A stretch of 64,000 bases of DNA from Chryseobacterium sp. ON_d1 (GCF_006829085.1 NZ_BJTC01000005.1:186001-250000), one strand, 5' to 3'. Shown: positions 1-10,903, counted from the first letter of the stretch. A program made the numbers and translations. The notes: a model not told the origin generated them from the letters alone.

Positions 1-39
1 GCACTTTTATTATATTTACCGCCAATTATAAATAACAGT

Positions 40-1473
40 ATGGGAATCTTTGATTTTTTTAAGAAAAAAAATAACAGTCAGGAAAATGTAAGTACTCCGG
101 TTCAGGAAATGGAAATGCCAGAGGAAAAAGTAGTAGAGGAAGTGGTGGAAGAAGTTGTGGAAACAATACCGGAAATTTCTTCACAGCCGGTAGAGGAGCT
201 GAAAGTAAATGAAGAATATAAAAAAATCAGGATTTATAATGATTATATTGTGTATTCTATAGCGCTTCAGCTGAGAGGAGAATATACGCCTATTTCAGCT
301 TTTGAAAAAGAAAACGGAGAAGTAGAAGGTTTTGCGTATATGGTGACAGAAGATGCTTATGCACTTTCTCCACAGCAGGTAATTTCCCAAATGGAAGAAA
401 AGTTTGAAAGTGAGCTTCAGGAAGGTAAGATCCGATCTTATATGATCCTGTATCATTCTCAGTTTGATCATAACGGCAATCATAATCCGGCTATTCAGGA
501 AGGGGAATTTAAAGGAATTTCACTTGCTTATCATTTCGCAGGTTCTGAGAAAGCCAAAACAGGACTGCCTTATATTTTCGAAAATCAAAATATTACTTAT
601 AAAGGTTTTGCAGAGTTTTCTCATGAAGAAAATAATGAGATCATGAATCATCAATTGGTAGATGGTAAAGATTATTTCCCGAATACAGAAGGAATTGCAG
701 CTCCTGAAATGACTAATGAAGCAGGAATTATCATTAGAAAATCCAATGTTCATAATCTTGTAAACACATGGAGCGGTATTTTTGGACATCAGAATTTTCA
801 GACTAAAGATTACGGTCAGTATCTTAGCACAGTTTTAATGCAGTCTACGGTTTCTAATCCGAATGGAGAACGTAAAAACAAAACTGAATTTGAAGATGTC
901 AGATTTAAAACCATTGTTACCGATGAACTGAGTACAATCATTCCGGAAGTGAAAACTGATTATTCTTTGGATTTTGAAACAAGATCAATCAGAGAATGGG
1001 AAAATGCACTGAACTTACAGGCAATCGTAGCAGGTCCGGCAAGAGATACTTTTGGAGTTTGGTTTTTCGCTACCGATTATGCTGAGAACAGAAATATCTA
1101 CATGACACAGCCGCATCAGAAGATAAATATCAGCGGAATTATTTTTATTCTGGATCTTCATACCAGTACTGATTTACCTGACGGTACTAAAATGAGTGAA
1201 GATTTCACAACCTATGCTCCAAGCCAGGATCTTCCTAATTATGCTTGTTTTGATTTTATTGGTCAGGTTATAGACTTTAAGGAAACAGAATTGCTTGAAG
1301 ACGGAAGTATTAAAGGGTATATCCTGAAACTGAAGTTGATTACAAATGAAGAAGATGAGGATTTCTTCACTATTGATGCTTTTGTAAATAAAGAAAACAT
1401 GAGATTTGAAACTCCAGCAAAAGGGATGAAAGTGACCGGAGCACTTCAGCTGCAGGGTAAAATTGCTGAATAA
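40..1473 (+). CDS. Hypothetical acidic cytosolic protein
   Basis: This 477-residue protein is not one I recognise. It begins MGIFDFFKKKNN and then has a low-complexity acidic stretch of repeated Val-Val-Glu-Glu units (about residues 30-55), followed by a globular region without predicted signal peptide or membrane segment. The C-terminal third (from about residue 335) is another compact region ending in a beta-rich segment. The start is the first ATG, only 39 bases into the window, so the promoter is only partly visible. A hairpin terminator follows directly, so it is the last gene of its transcript. It is probably a cytosolic conserved hypothetical of flavobacteria. The function is unknown. 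Confidence 0.8.
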   Translation: MGIFDFFKKKNNSQENVSTPVQEMEMPEEKVVEEVVEEVVETIPEISSQPVEELKVNEEYKKIRIYNDYIVYSIALQLRGEYTPISAFEKENGEVEGFAYMVTEDAYALSPQQVISQMEEKFESELQEGKIRSYMILYHSQFDHNGNHNPAIQEGEFKGISLAYHFAGSEKAKTGLPYIFENQNITYKGFAEFSHEENNEIMNHQLVDGKDYFPNTEGIAAPEMTNEAGIIIRKSNVHNLVNTWSGIFGHQNFQTKDYGQYLSTVLMQSTVSNPNGERKNKTEFEDVRFKTIVTDELSTIIPEVKTDYSLDFETRSIREWENALNLQAIVAGPARDTFGVWFFATDYAENRNIYMTQPHQKINISGIIFILDLHTSTDLPDGTKMSEDFTTYAPSQDLPNYACFDFIGQVIDFKETELLEDGSIKGYILKLKLITNEEDEDFFTIDAFVNKENMRFETPAKGMKVTGALQLQGKIAE

Positions 1474-1492
1474 TTTAAAAATATAAAATATC

Positions 1493-1526
1493 AAAGAGGT
1501 TGTTCTGTGGAATGACCTCTTTTTAT
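1493..1526 (+). terminator. Intrinsic terminator of the first gene
   Basis: An 8-bp perfect stem AAAGAGGT / ACCTCTTT with a 14-nt loop is followed by a T run. It lies 20 bases after the stop codon of the preceding plus-strand gene. Confidence 0.8.
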
Positions 1527-1579
1527 TTTCTTATCCTTCATTTATTTAAACATAAAGAATAAGACTCAAAAGCTGATTA

Positions 1580-1668
1580 TAAGAGAGCATCGCTGATGCA
1601 GCTTTGTGGTAAATGATGCGTTTGCTTAGTAAGAAGCAATGAAATTGATTCCGTACTTTGCTCTCTTA
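1580..1668. ncRNA. Candidate structured RNA element (10-bp closing stem, inner hairpins)
   Basis: TAAGAGAGCA (1580-1589) and TGCTCTCTTA (1659-1668) form a perfect 10-bp closing stem. Inside are a 6-bp hairpin TTGCTT-N6-AAGCAA (1622-1639) and a small GCTG-ATG-CAGC hairpin (1592-1602). It lies between the terminators of two convergent genes, where no promoter or terminator is otherwise needed. Which strand is transcribed, and whether it is transcribed at all, is not known. Confidence 0.35.
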
Positions 1669-1728
1669 AAAATATTACAGCATACAGATGAAACCTTTAC
1701 GTTAAAAAAATCTTTATTTTAAAACAGA

Positions 1729-1754
1729 AAAAGGCAATCCGAAGACTGCCTTTT
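1729..1754 (-). terminator. recA terminator
   Basis: AAAAGGCA / TGCCTTTT forms an 8-bp stem with a 10-nt loop just past the recA stop codon, with A/T runs on both sides so that it can act on the minus strand. Confidence 0.7.
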
Positions 1755-1772
1755 CTATATTTTTCTGAAAAA

Positions 1773-2774
1773 TTATTTGTTTTTCATTTCTTCCTTGATC
1801 TTACCTTCCAATTCTTCAGCAAGATCCGGGTTATCTCTTAAAACATCTTTTACAGCATCACGTCCCTGACCCAATTTAGTCTCTTCGTAGCTGAACCATG
1901 ATCCGCTTTTCTTCACAATTCCCATATCTACAGCAGTATCAAGAATTTCTCCTACTTTAGAAACTCCTTCGCCATACATGATATCGAATTCTGCCTGCTT
2001 GAAAGGAGGTGCTACTTTGTTTTTCACAATCTTCACTTTCACACGGCTACCGATAGCTTCATCACCTTGTTTGATTGGTGCACTGGCTTTTCTGATATCA
2101 ATTCTTACAGAAGCATAGAACTTAAGAGCGTTACCTCCGGTAGTGGTTTCAGGGTTTCCGAACATCACACCGATCTTTTCTCTCAACTGGTTGATGAAGA
2201 TTACAGTACATTTTGTTCTTGAAATAGTAGCGGTAAGCTTTCTTAGTGCCTGAGACATTAATCTTGCGTGAAGACCCATTTTAGAATCTCCCATTTCACC
2301 TTCAATCTCTGCTTTTGGGGTAAGAGCAGCAACAGAGTCAATCACAACGATATCAATAGCTCCTGAACGGATCAGGTTATCGGCAATTTCCAAAGCCTGC
2401 TCACCATTGTCCGGCTGAGAAATGATCAGGTTTTCAAGATCGATTCCTAATTTCGCAGCGTAAGTTCTGTCGAAAGCATGCTCTGCATCAATGAAAGCAG
2501 CAATACCACCCGCTTTTTGAGCTTCAGCAATAGCGTGAAGGGTCAACGTTGTTTTACCTGAAGATTCAGGACCATATATTTCAATGATTCTTCCTTTTGG
2601 ATATCCGCCTATTCCTAAGGCAATATCCAATCCTAAAGAACCGGAAGGGATTACTTCTATTGTATTGTCTATAGATTCATCACCTAAAGTCATTACTGTT
2701 CCCTTTCCATATGTTTTATCTAGCTTGTCAAGCACTAAAGCGAGTGCTTTTTTCTTATCATCAATGTTACTCAT
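1773..2774 (-). CDS. recA: Recombinase RecA
   Basis: RecA binds single-stranded DNA and ATP, pairs homologous DNA and triggers LexA-type cleavage. The 333-residue length is normal for the family. The Walker A motif GPESSGKT lies at residues 68-75, Walker B ([11 protein letters not shown]) near 141-151, and the L1/L2 region follows with [20 protein letters not shown]. The start [11 protein letters not shown] fits family members. It is transcribed alone on the minus strand with its own terminator. A TATTTTTG box at 2794-2801 is the likely -7 promoter element. I see no obvious SOS palindrome upstream. Identification is certain. Confidence 0.98.
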   Translation of the reverse strand: MSNIDDKKKALALVLDKLDKTYGKGTVMTLGDESIDNTIEVIPSGSLGLDIALGIGGYPKGRIIEIYGPESSGKTTLTLHAIAEAQKAGGIAAFIDAEHAFDRTYAAKLGIDLENLIISQPDNGEQALEIADNLIRSGAIDIVVIDSVAALTPKAEIEGEMGDSKMGLHARLMSQALRKLTATISRTKCTVIFINQLREKIGVMFGNPETTTGGNALKFYASVRIDIRKASAPIKQGDEAIGSRVKVKIVKNKVAPPFKQAEFDIMYGEGVSKVGEILDTAVDMGIVKKSGSWFSYEETKLGQGRDAVKDVLRDNPDLAEELEGKIKEEMKNK

Positions 2775-2793
2775 CTCTATTAAAATAATTTCT

Positions 2794-2801
2794 CAAAAAT
2801 A
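2794..2801 (-). promoter_or_regulatory. Candidate -7 box for recA
   Basis: TATTTTTG on the minus strand matches the Bacteroidota TAnnTTTG consensus, 20 bases before the recA ATG. No TTG at the expected -33 spacing was found. Confidence 0.4.
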
Positions 2802-2957
2802 CATAATTTAAATATTAAAAGCTAATATATTTTATTTCCTAAAGTTGTTTTTAGAGTTAAAAAATGATAAAATTTTATGGCTGATCTTCTTCATAACGAA
2901 GCACATGCGGAATGTGGTATCTAAAGTGTTTTTACTAAATAAAAGAAGCTGTTTTTA

Positions 2958-3224
2958 TTGGAAATCGCAAAGGCGCTATTTATGTAGAATACTTTTGTTT
3001 TTAAGGCGCAAAAATTTTATCTCCGATAAAATTGAATGCTGCATATCTTGACCTCTCACAGATTATGCAAATTACAATGGTGCTAATGAAAATCTTCATA
3101 ACTACTTCATCTGCGAAAATTTCATCTAAAATTATATACTTTCCCTTGCTGAAAATCTTCGATTTTCTTGCGCCTTAAAAAGTACCACAATGTCTAAAAA
3201 TCTTTGCGCCTTTGCGATTTCCAA
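2958..3224. repeat. MITE-like element with terminal inverted repeats
   Basis: A perfect 19-bp inverted repeat TTGGAAATCGCAAAGGCGC (2958-2976; complement at 3206-3224) encloses 229 bp. A second nested 14-bp inverted repeat TTTTTAAGGCGCAA lies at 2998-3011 and 3168-3181. Each inner arm is followed by a small hairpin: 3013-3033 (AATTTTATC-TCC-GATAAAATT) and 3151-3167 (GAAAATC-TTC-GATTTTC). The two ends are thus homologous over roughly 70 bp in inverted orientation. No ORF is inside, and I could not see a clear target duplication. It fills most of the 459-bp gap between recA and the next gene, which holds no other feature I can support. Confidence 0.75.
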
Positions 3225-3233
3225 CAATTACTT

Positions 3234-4424
3234 TTAATGAAAATTTGAATTCTTAGTGATGTTCAGATAATCTTCCAGTACTTTCATCTGATCTTTATTC
3301 CCTCTTTGTATTCTTGCAGTACGACTGACCATTTTGTCATATATTGCGTTGAAAAGTATTTTCGATTTTGGAAACAGAGTTTTGTAAGGAACATCAGGAA
3401 TCTGTAATCTTTTACATACTTCATCATCCAGCAGAAACCAGGTACAGCAGATGTGCAGATATCTTAAGTTCTTTCTTTGAAATTCAAACTTTAAGATAGG
3501 GTTTTCCAGTGATTCATCCAGTAAAGAATGGGCAAGAAGCACAGAATCTTTATCAGAAGACGGCTGAACAGAGGTCCATAAATAAAAATATTCCGTTGCC
3601 TGTTTTTTATTGTTGGGAAGAAGCTGCTCTGGAATTCCCAACAGGTACCCTACATATTTCCAGAGATGAAAAATTCCCTGTTCCTCCTCAGCAGAAAAAC
3701 AATTTCCCAGCTTTTTAAGACTATGAAGAAATACCAGACTGAATCCAATGTACGTTGCCATCATATCCCAGGAATTGATAGGCTCTCCCCAATTATCAGT
3801 ATCCCAGTCTTTATAGTGTTTTTTAATGGAAAGCCTGGCGTAAGAATGGATCAGACGGGTTTTTATCGCAAATTCATATCCTTTTGCGTGAACGTTCAGG
3901 GAATTGTACCGGGTAGCGTTTACCCAGAAATCCAATGTTTCAGAAAGGCGTTTCACTGCACCTTTTTTCAATGCTTCTGTAACAACAAGTGGTTTGTTGA
4001 GGTAGGCATAATCATAGCCGCCGATCAGACAATAATCCCTTAAGGAGATCAAGGAGTCAAGATTGCTTCTCATACATAGTTCTGCTCCGCTTTTGAGTAA
4101 CTGATGATCCAGCCAATCAGGAACTTTTTGAGTTTGGCTGAACAATTTTTTTACACTTTCAGGAACGTCATCAGTTTCCGAAACCCCATTTCTGATATAA
4201 TGTTCAATTTCCCTGGAGGCCTCGTGGAATTTTTTAGTGAAATAAACATCTTTTACCACCTCATCTCCGATCTCATCCGTATGATGAAAATAGGGAGCAA
4301 ATTTTTCAAAGTGCTCAAAACTCACTTCTGCTCCGGAAAATTCAATAAGCTGTTTTCCATTGCCCTTTTCCCAAAAATCCCTGAAATGAGGTGCGTCTTT
4401 AAACCGGGGTTGTGTCATGTTCAT
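3234..4424 (-). CDS. Oxygenase MpaB family protein (DUF2236)
   Basis: The sequence matches the MpaB/rubber-oxygenase catalytic family (DUF2236): an all-helical haem-binding fold that includes Lcp latex-clearing enzymes. The conserved K-T-R-L-I-H-S motif with the probable haem-ligand histidine is near residue 193, followed by PINSWDMMATYIGFS. The substrate is unknown, and most bacterial members are uncharacterised. I chose the internal ATG (MNMTQPRF...), preceded by AAAGG, giving 396 residues; an in-frame ATG at 4481 would add 19 residues that look like translated leader (MINLTKTFQHKTCT...). There is no signal peptide. It is a single gene whose 3' end abuts the inverted-repeat element. Confidence 0.75.
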   Translation of the reverse strand: MNMTQPRFKDAPHFRDFWEKGNGKQLIEFSGAEVSFEHFEKFAPYFHHTDEIGDEVVKDVYFTKKFHEASREIEHYIRNGVSETDDVPESVKKLFSQTQKVPDWLDHQLLKSGAELCMRSNLDSLISLRDYCLIGGYDYAYLNKPLVVTEALKKGAVKRLSETLDFWVNATRYNSLNVHAKGYEFAIKTRLIHSYARLSIKKHYKDWDTDNWGEPINSWDMMATYIGFSLVFLHSLKKLGNCFSAEEEQGIFHLWKYVGYLLGIPEQLLPNNKKQATEYFYLWTSVQPSSDKDSVLLAHSLLDESLENPILKFEFQRKNLRYLHICCTWFLLDDEVCKRLQIPDVPYKTLFPKSKILFNAIYDKMVSRTARIQRGNKDQMKVLEDYLNITKNSNFH

Positions 4425-4656
4425 TCCTTTACCTATAAAAGTACAAGTTTTATGCTGAAATGTTTTGGTGAGATTTATCATTTAAATATACCGAGATGCT
4501 CTATTCATTTTACACGCTTAAAATACTACAAACGGGTAATTTTCTCTTTTTTTTAAAAATATAAACTTTGTTATTACAAATAGCCATGAGAGTTCAATTA
4601 ATAATAAGGGCTTTCAATTTTTTAAAAATATAATTTAATTCTAAAAACAATTAGCT

Positions 4657-5307
4657 ATGAAAACACTTTTATTACTATTGATTTGTATTACTATGAATGG
4701 GCAAGTAATTATGTATGAACATTCCAATTATGAGGGAGCATCAAAAACTTATAATGGGGGTGGCAAAGTGAATTTGCTTGAAGATAAAAATCCAAGTTCT
4801 TTTTGGTGTGGATTTGGTTTTGGGTGTTGTGATTTATGTAATGATATGATTTCTTCTATAAAAGTTCCGGCTGGTTTCAAAGTCACGATATTTGAACATA
4901 AGGATTTTGGAGGAAGATCAAGAGTTTTATATACAGATACACCATATCTTGGAAATGATTGGAATGATATAATTACAAGTTTTATTATTGAAAGAACAGG
5001 GCCAGAGTTGGATAAGCCCATTCAATGCAACGGAAATGGGAATTTAATTTTTAATAATCAGACTTCAGAGTATCTCTGGATTTATTATTGGTATCTGGAA
5101 GATACTCCAAATGTATCCGATGTTTGTCAAATAAGAAAGTTTTTTGATCGTATTCCTCCTAGAGAAAAAAAAGAAATGAATACACAGAAAAATAAAAATA
5201 TAGTATATCAAATTTATACATCAGACTTATGCTTACTTAATCATATTAAAGCAAATGGAACTTTAAATACCTGTACTCTGAATTCATACATACTTGATAT
5301 TTTTTAA
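4657..5307 (+). CDS. Secreted beta/gamma-crystallin domain protein
   Basis: The first ~15 residues (MKTLLLLLICITMNG) are a signal peptide. Residues ~17-110 form a beta/gamma-crystallin domain with two Greek keys: VIMYEHSNYEG and VTIFEHKDFGG start the motifs, and NDMISS (62-67) and NDIITS (103-108) match the N/D-N/D-x-x-S/T-S calcium-binding signature. Residues 51-61 carry a cluster of four cysteines (CGFGFGCCDLC). The C-terminal half (~120-216) is not recognised and has three further cysteines after an opening Cys. It probably binds Ca2+ and acts in the periplasm or outside the cell. It is a lone gene upstream of a bidirectional terminator. Confidence 0.8.
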   Translation: MKTLLLLLICITMNGQVIMYEHSNYEGASKTYNGGGKVNLLEDKNPSSFWCGFGFGCCDLCNDMISSIKVPAGFKVTIFEHKDFGGRSRVLYTDTPYLGNDWNDIITSFIIERTGPELDKPIQCNGNGNLIFNNQTSEYLWIYYWYLEDTPNVSDVCQIRKFFDRIPPREKKEMNTQKNKNIVYQIYTSDLCLLNHIKANGTLNTCTLNSYILDIF

Positions 5308-5338
5308 TATTCGAGTAATAAATATTTTTTTATAACAA

Positions 5339-5363
5339 AAAACCTTCCCATCGGGAAGGTTTT
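5339..5363. terminator. Bidirectional terminator
   Basis: AAAACCTTCCC-ATC-GGGAAGGTTTT is a perfect 11-bp stem with a 3-nt loop between two convergent genes. A and T runs on both sides let it serve the crystallin gene and gapA. Confidence 0.9.
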
Positions 5364-5387
5364 ATATTGCTTATCGCTCATTATTTA

Positions 5388-7410
<2,023 letters not shown>

Positions 7411-7430
7411 CAAGAAAAAAATTTCGAACA

Positions 7431-7438
7431 CAAATTTA
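7431..7438 (-). promoter_or_regulatory. Candidate -7 box for pfkA-gapA
   Basis: TAAATTTG on the minus strand, 20 bases before the chosen pfkA ATG, matches TAnnTTTG. No TTG at the right spacing was found. Confidence 0.4.
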
Positions 7439-7493
7439 CAAAAACAAGTTCAGATTATCGTAGTAACTTTCCAATAGTTTTGAATATAAATTA

Positions 7494-8372
7494 TTAAAAG
7501 CTTCTGAAGTTTGTAGGTTTAAAAAAATATCTTGCAGTTTTTGTTTCAGGAGCATGGATGTCAAGATCATACCAGGGCGTAAAATACGGGTTAAAAGGAT
7601 TTGAAATCACATGTACAGACTGTGCCGGTGTGAATCCTTCACTTAATAAGTACAATCTTTTCCCTTTCTGATCCTGGCAGACCCCCGAAATGAAAACAAT
7701 GTGCCCCGGACTTCCCGGCGCAATCAGAATATCACCTGTTTTCAGGTCAGAATTTTTTGTTACCGGTTTTGTTTCTTTATGTAATGAAATCGTTCCTGCA
7801 TAATTAAAAATCAGATCCAGATAATTTCTGAAACTTTGATAAGAATCATCGAAGGCTGCTGTTTTTCGGAAGCTGACCGAATTTCCATTCACAAAAGCTC
7901 TTGTTCCATTTTTATAATCATTCCAGCTGAGAAGATCTCCGCTTGTAAAATGAAATTTAATTTCGTTAAATTTTTTCGCCTTATAAAGATATTCAGCCCT
8001 CATTCGGATGGCGGCATCAGCACATTGCTGCAAATCTTTATTTCCTGTATCAATATCAAAAACGGCTTCATGAAGATGCTGGGTAGAAATGGGTGTTCCG
8101 TCATATTTTACAATCTGGCTGCCGTAAGGTTTTAACTTAAAATTTTCGATAAAATACCCAAAAGATCCCGGTTTTTCCTCAAGCCATTTATAACCTTCCG
8201 GAGGAGAAAATCTTTCCCGGATGGTATTTTTATCTTTATTGATTTTTAAAGCATTTTCTGCAATTAAATGTTCGTTCTTATCTGGTTCAGCCAACAGACG
8301 GTCTGAAGATTTTTCTTTAATACAGCCTGTGAGAATTAAAAATGCTGTGATTCCGGTGATAACTTTTTTCAT
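7494..8372 (-). CDS. DUF4846 domain lipoprotein
   Basis: The start MKKVITGITAFLILTGC has a signal peptide with lipobox LTGC, so this is a lipoprotein; an upstream ATG would add six residues (MCELIH) before the signal and is less likely. The rest (about 290 residues) matches the DUF4846 family of Bacteroidota, with conserved ECAD-like segment DLQQCADAAIRMRAEYLY, FTSGD, and KTGDILIAPGSPGHIVFI, which resembles the NlpC/P60-like His-containing core. The biochemical role is unknown. It lies upstream of pfkA on the same strand with an 83-bp gap containing a promoter box, so it is probably transcribed separately. Confidence 0.8.
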   Translation of the reverse strand: MKKVITGITAFLILTGCIKEKSSDRLLAEPDKNEHLIAENALKINKDKNTIRERFSPPEGYKWLEEKPGSFGYFIENFKLKPYGSQIVKYDGTPISTQHLHEAVFDIDTGNKDLQQCADAAIRMRAEYLYKAKKFNEIKFHFTSGDLLSWNDYKNGTRAFVNGNSVSFRKTAAFDDSYQSFRNYLDLIFNYAGTISLHKETKPVTKNSDLKTGDILIAPGSPGHIVFISGVCQDQKGKRLYLLSEGFTPAQSVHVISNPFNPYFTPWYDLDIHAPETKTARYFFKPTNFRSF

Positions 8373-8435
8373 GTGTATTAGTTCACACAAATATCATTTT
8401 TTTTAGCTTATCTGCCAATATAATCTGAAAATCTG

Positions 8436-8783
8436 CTAGTTTAATGACTCTTCGTTCTCAGGAATTAATAATTTCCCCCAATCATTCAGCTGCCAGAGAA
8501 TTTTCACAAGCTGTTCACCAAGTTCTGTCAAAGTATATTCAACCCTTGGAGGAAGCTCATTGAAAGAGTGTTTTGTTAAAATACCATCTTCTACCATTTC
8601 ACTCAGCTGCTGATTAAGAACTCTTCGGTCCACTTTAGCGATACCCCGCAAAAATTCACTGGGACGTTTCTTCCCTTCATTAATTTGCCAGACGATAGGA
8701 ATTTTCCATTTACCACTGATGGTATTGACAGCTACTTCCAACGGACAAATTTTATTTTCTTCAGCTCTCTCCTTTGTTTCCAT
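8436..8783 (-). CDS. HxlR family transcriptional regulator
   Basis: A winged-helix DNA-binding regulator of the HxlR/MarR-like type. The N-terminal Cys-containing motif KICPLEVAVNTISGKWKIPIVW is the classic HxlR opening, followed by RPSEFLRGIAKVDRRVLNQQLSEMVEDGIL (recognition helix) and the wing PPRVEYTLTELG. I prefer the ATG giving METKERAEENKICPL (115 residues), the normal family length; a longer frame adds 20 residues. It is divergent from the AlkC-like gene at 8879, so it may control that gene or itself from the 95-bp shared region. Many relatives sense electrophiles through the Cys; here that is inference. Confidence 0.85.
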   Translation of the reverse strand: METKERAEENKICPLEVAVNTISGKWKIPIVWQINEGKKRPSEFLRGIAKVDRRVLNQQLSEMVEDGILTKHSFNELPPRVEYTLTELGEQLVKILWQLNDWGKLLIPENEESLN

Positions 8784-8878
8784 AAAATTGACTTTTTTAT
8801 CCCTATGGGTGAAAAATATGCGGTATTGTTTTTGTGCCCCCACTTTCGGACTTTTGTAAAGATAATCATTAAAATAGT

Positions 8879-9679
8879 ATGGCAGAAAAACGAAAAGGAG
8901 CCCGCTCCATCAAAGATATTCCATCAGATATTCTGGAAAAGCTGAACAGAGGAGAAATTGAAACTGCCAATCTTACAGAATGGCTGGCAGTAGATCAAAG
9001 GCTGCTGCTGGAAAACTTACTATTGCAGAATAATCGCAAAGAATACCTGATACCGATTTTAGAGAATGTAGACCAGCTGAAAAAACAAACGGTGAATACC
9101 CTTAATGAAACCATTGGTGTTGGGCTTCTCCATCTGGCCATAAAAAATAAAGATGATGAATTTCTTCATAAATTGGCGGTATATCCTGCAGATCTGGTTC
9201 GATGCTGGTCTGCTTATACCATTGGAAGAGATAATAAACTGACCCTTAAAGAAAAATTAAACAGGATTCAGTCATTCGCTTCTGATGCTCATTTTGGAGT
9301 GAGAGAAATCTGTTGGATGACCGTACGGCCGGATATTGCTGAAAATCTTGTTGAAAGCATATCTGTTTTATCAGAATGGACAAAACATGAAAATGAAAAT
9401 GTAAGGCGCTTTGCCAGTGAGTCTACAAGACCCAGAGGAGTTTGGTGTGAACATATCGATGCTTTAAAACAAAATCCTGGGTTAGGACTTGAAATTTTGG
9501 AACCCTTACGATCCGACTCCTCCAGATATGTACAGGACAGTGTCGGCAACTGGCTGAATGATGCCAGTAAGTCACAACCGGAATTTACCGTGGAAATCTG
9601 TGATGAATGGCTTAGGGAAAGCCCAACAAAAGAAACCCGATATATCGTTAAAAAAGCCTTGCGAACCATTAAAAAGTAA
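8879..9679 (+). CDS. AlkC/AlkD-like DNA alkylation repair HEAT protein
   Basis: A 266-residue alpha-helical repeat protein. The C-terminal half (about 165-262) carries the AlkC-type pattern VRRFASESTRPRGVW, followed by LEPLRSDSSRYVQDSVGNWLNDASK, matching the HEAT-like 3-methyladenine DNA glycosylase superfamily. Such enzymes remove bulky or cationic alkylated bases without base flipping. The first 40 residues are basic (MAEKRKGARSIKDIP). It is divergently paired with an HxlR regulator and lies next to the DnaA-box region and two further DNA-repair-like genes. Enzyme activity is inferred from family only. Confidence 0.75.
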   Translation: MAEKRKGARSIKDIPSDILEKLNRGEIETANLTEWLAVDQRLLLENLLLQNNRKEYLIPILENVDQLKKQTVNTLNETIGVGLLHLAIKNKDDEFLHKLAVYPADLVRCWSAYTIGRDNKLTLKEKLNRIQSFASDAHFGVREICWMTVRPDIAENLVESISVLSEWTKHENENVRRFASESTRPRGVWCEHIDALKQNPGLGLEILEPLRSDSSRYVQDSVGNWLNDASKSQPEFTVEICDEWLRESPTKETRYIVKKALRTIKK

Positions 9680-9993
9680 GAGTTATCCACAAAACACGAA
9701 TTTTGATGTAATTTTTTATCACCTATATTACAGATTTTCATGTTTTTAAATGGTTTTCAAAACCCCCTTTGTTCTCGGGTATTTAACACAATTTCCTGAT
9801 AAAAATCAGGTAGAAAAAATTCTTATGTTAACGGAATGTTAACTGTAAAAAGTTATCCACAATATGAGTTTTTGATTAATGGGGATTCTATCTGTCAATA
9901 AATTAATAGGTTAAATAATGTGCTTGTAAAAAACACTTGAAATGTTGTCTTTTTTGGCCAAAATAAAAAGTTATCCACAATATGGAATTTTAG
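9680..9993. other. Convergent intergenic region with three DnaA boxes
   Basis: Exact TTATCCACA boxes occur at 9683-9691, 9853-9861 and 9971-9979, all in the same orientation. The second and third share AAAAAGTTATCCACAATATG, indicating direct repeats. Between them are two HpaI-type palindromes GTTAAC (9827-9832, 9838-9843) and a hairpin CCTGAT-AAAA-ATCAGG (9795-9810). The region is AT-rich. Both flanking genes point into it, so no promoter is expected here. Known role of the motif: DnaA binding. It could be oriC or a DnaA-titration site; the dnaA gene itself is not in the window. Confidence 0.5.
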
Positions 9994-10752
9994 TTACCAT
10001 TTTTCAGTCAGGTATTTCCAATATCTTTTCGGGACGTGCTGAATATGGAGTTTCATATTTTTTCGTTCAACAATATTGGTTTTGGTAAAATACCGTTGCC
10101 AGAGTACCTGATAGCTTTTTTCTTCGTCATGGAATTTTTGCTGATAATGATTTAAATCAATTTTTTCATCAGGGTAGAAAAACTCAGAATCGTTGAGGTC
10201 ATATAGAAGGCCGTAGTTTCTCCGAAGGTCATAGATCATCCATTTCTGGTCCTGGTAGCGGTTATGAAAATGTTTTCTTATCAAAGGAAGCACATTAAAG
10301 TCAGGATCTATTTTGGAGAAAAAAACACCATCCTGCATTTTTTCAAAGCGGACAAATGCAGTCATCCTATGTCTTTCCCTGTCTACCGATTTGCAGATTT
10401 TTGAAATTTTTAAAACATCAGAATCTGCAAAATTTTCAAGAATATTTTGTCCGGGATACTTGATGGACTGTTTTACAGCTGATAAAATTAAATTTTCCAG
10501 CTCGGGATCTTCAGATAAAAAAACTTTCAAAAGTTTGTAAACTCCCTGTTTCCCAATATTCTGCTCCAATTTGTTGAGAACCCGTTCAGACTTTTCTGTC
10601 TGAGTAATAACTTCATGAATTTCTGCAAAAATATTTTCCTGATGAAACCTTTCCCTGCTTGTGATTTCCACATCTTTATAACGATATTCGAAAACTTCAA
10701 ATACCGCAGTAAAAAGACCGTCAAAACTTCCATCGTAGAGTAGGGTTGTCAT
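9994..10752 (-). CDS. TIGR03915 family putative DNA repair protein
   Basis: The N-terminus TTLLYDGSFDGLFTAVFEVF and the C-terminal HHxxKRYWKYLTEKW-like ending (VPKRYWKYLTEKW) are the signatures of TIGR03915/DUF4130, a family found almost always next to a TIGR03916 radical SAM protein. It is 252 residues, soluble, with the central RERHRMTAFVRFEKMQDG motif. Some relatives are fused to uracil-DNA-glycosylase-like domains, which suggests a repair role, but the reaction has not been shown as far as I know. It lies 151 bp downstream of its partner gene on the same strand, in the usual order. Confidence 0.88.
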   Translation of the reverse strand: MTTLLYDGSFDGLFTAVFEVFEYRYKDVEITSRERFHQENIFAEIHEVITQTEKSERVLNKLEQNIGKQGVYKLLKVFLSEDPELENLILSAVKQSIKYPGQNILENFADSDVLKISKICKSVDRERHRMTAFVRFEKMQDGVFFSKIDPDFNVLPLIRKHFHNRYQDQKWMIYDLRRNYGLLYDLNDSEFFYPDEKIDLNHYQQKFHDEEKSYQVLWQRYFTKTNIVERKNMKLHIQHVPKRYWKYLTEKW

Positions 10753-10903
10753 GTGTTGAATTTAAAATTTGTTTGTGCTTGTCATTCTGAATAATATGAA
10801 ATGAAAAATCTGGTTAATTGAAGAGGTTCCCTCCTCATCAGAAGGACAGGTGCAGTATAATCATGTTAGTGATCATTTGTGAAAAAATTCTTGTAGTTTG
10901 TGT

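Noticed and set aside
10753..10903. GTCATTCTGAAT-like motif resembling a dispersed repeat
   Set aside because: Only one degenerate copy here, too weak to call.
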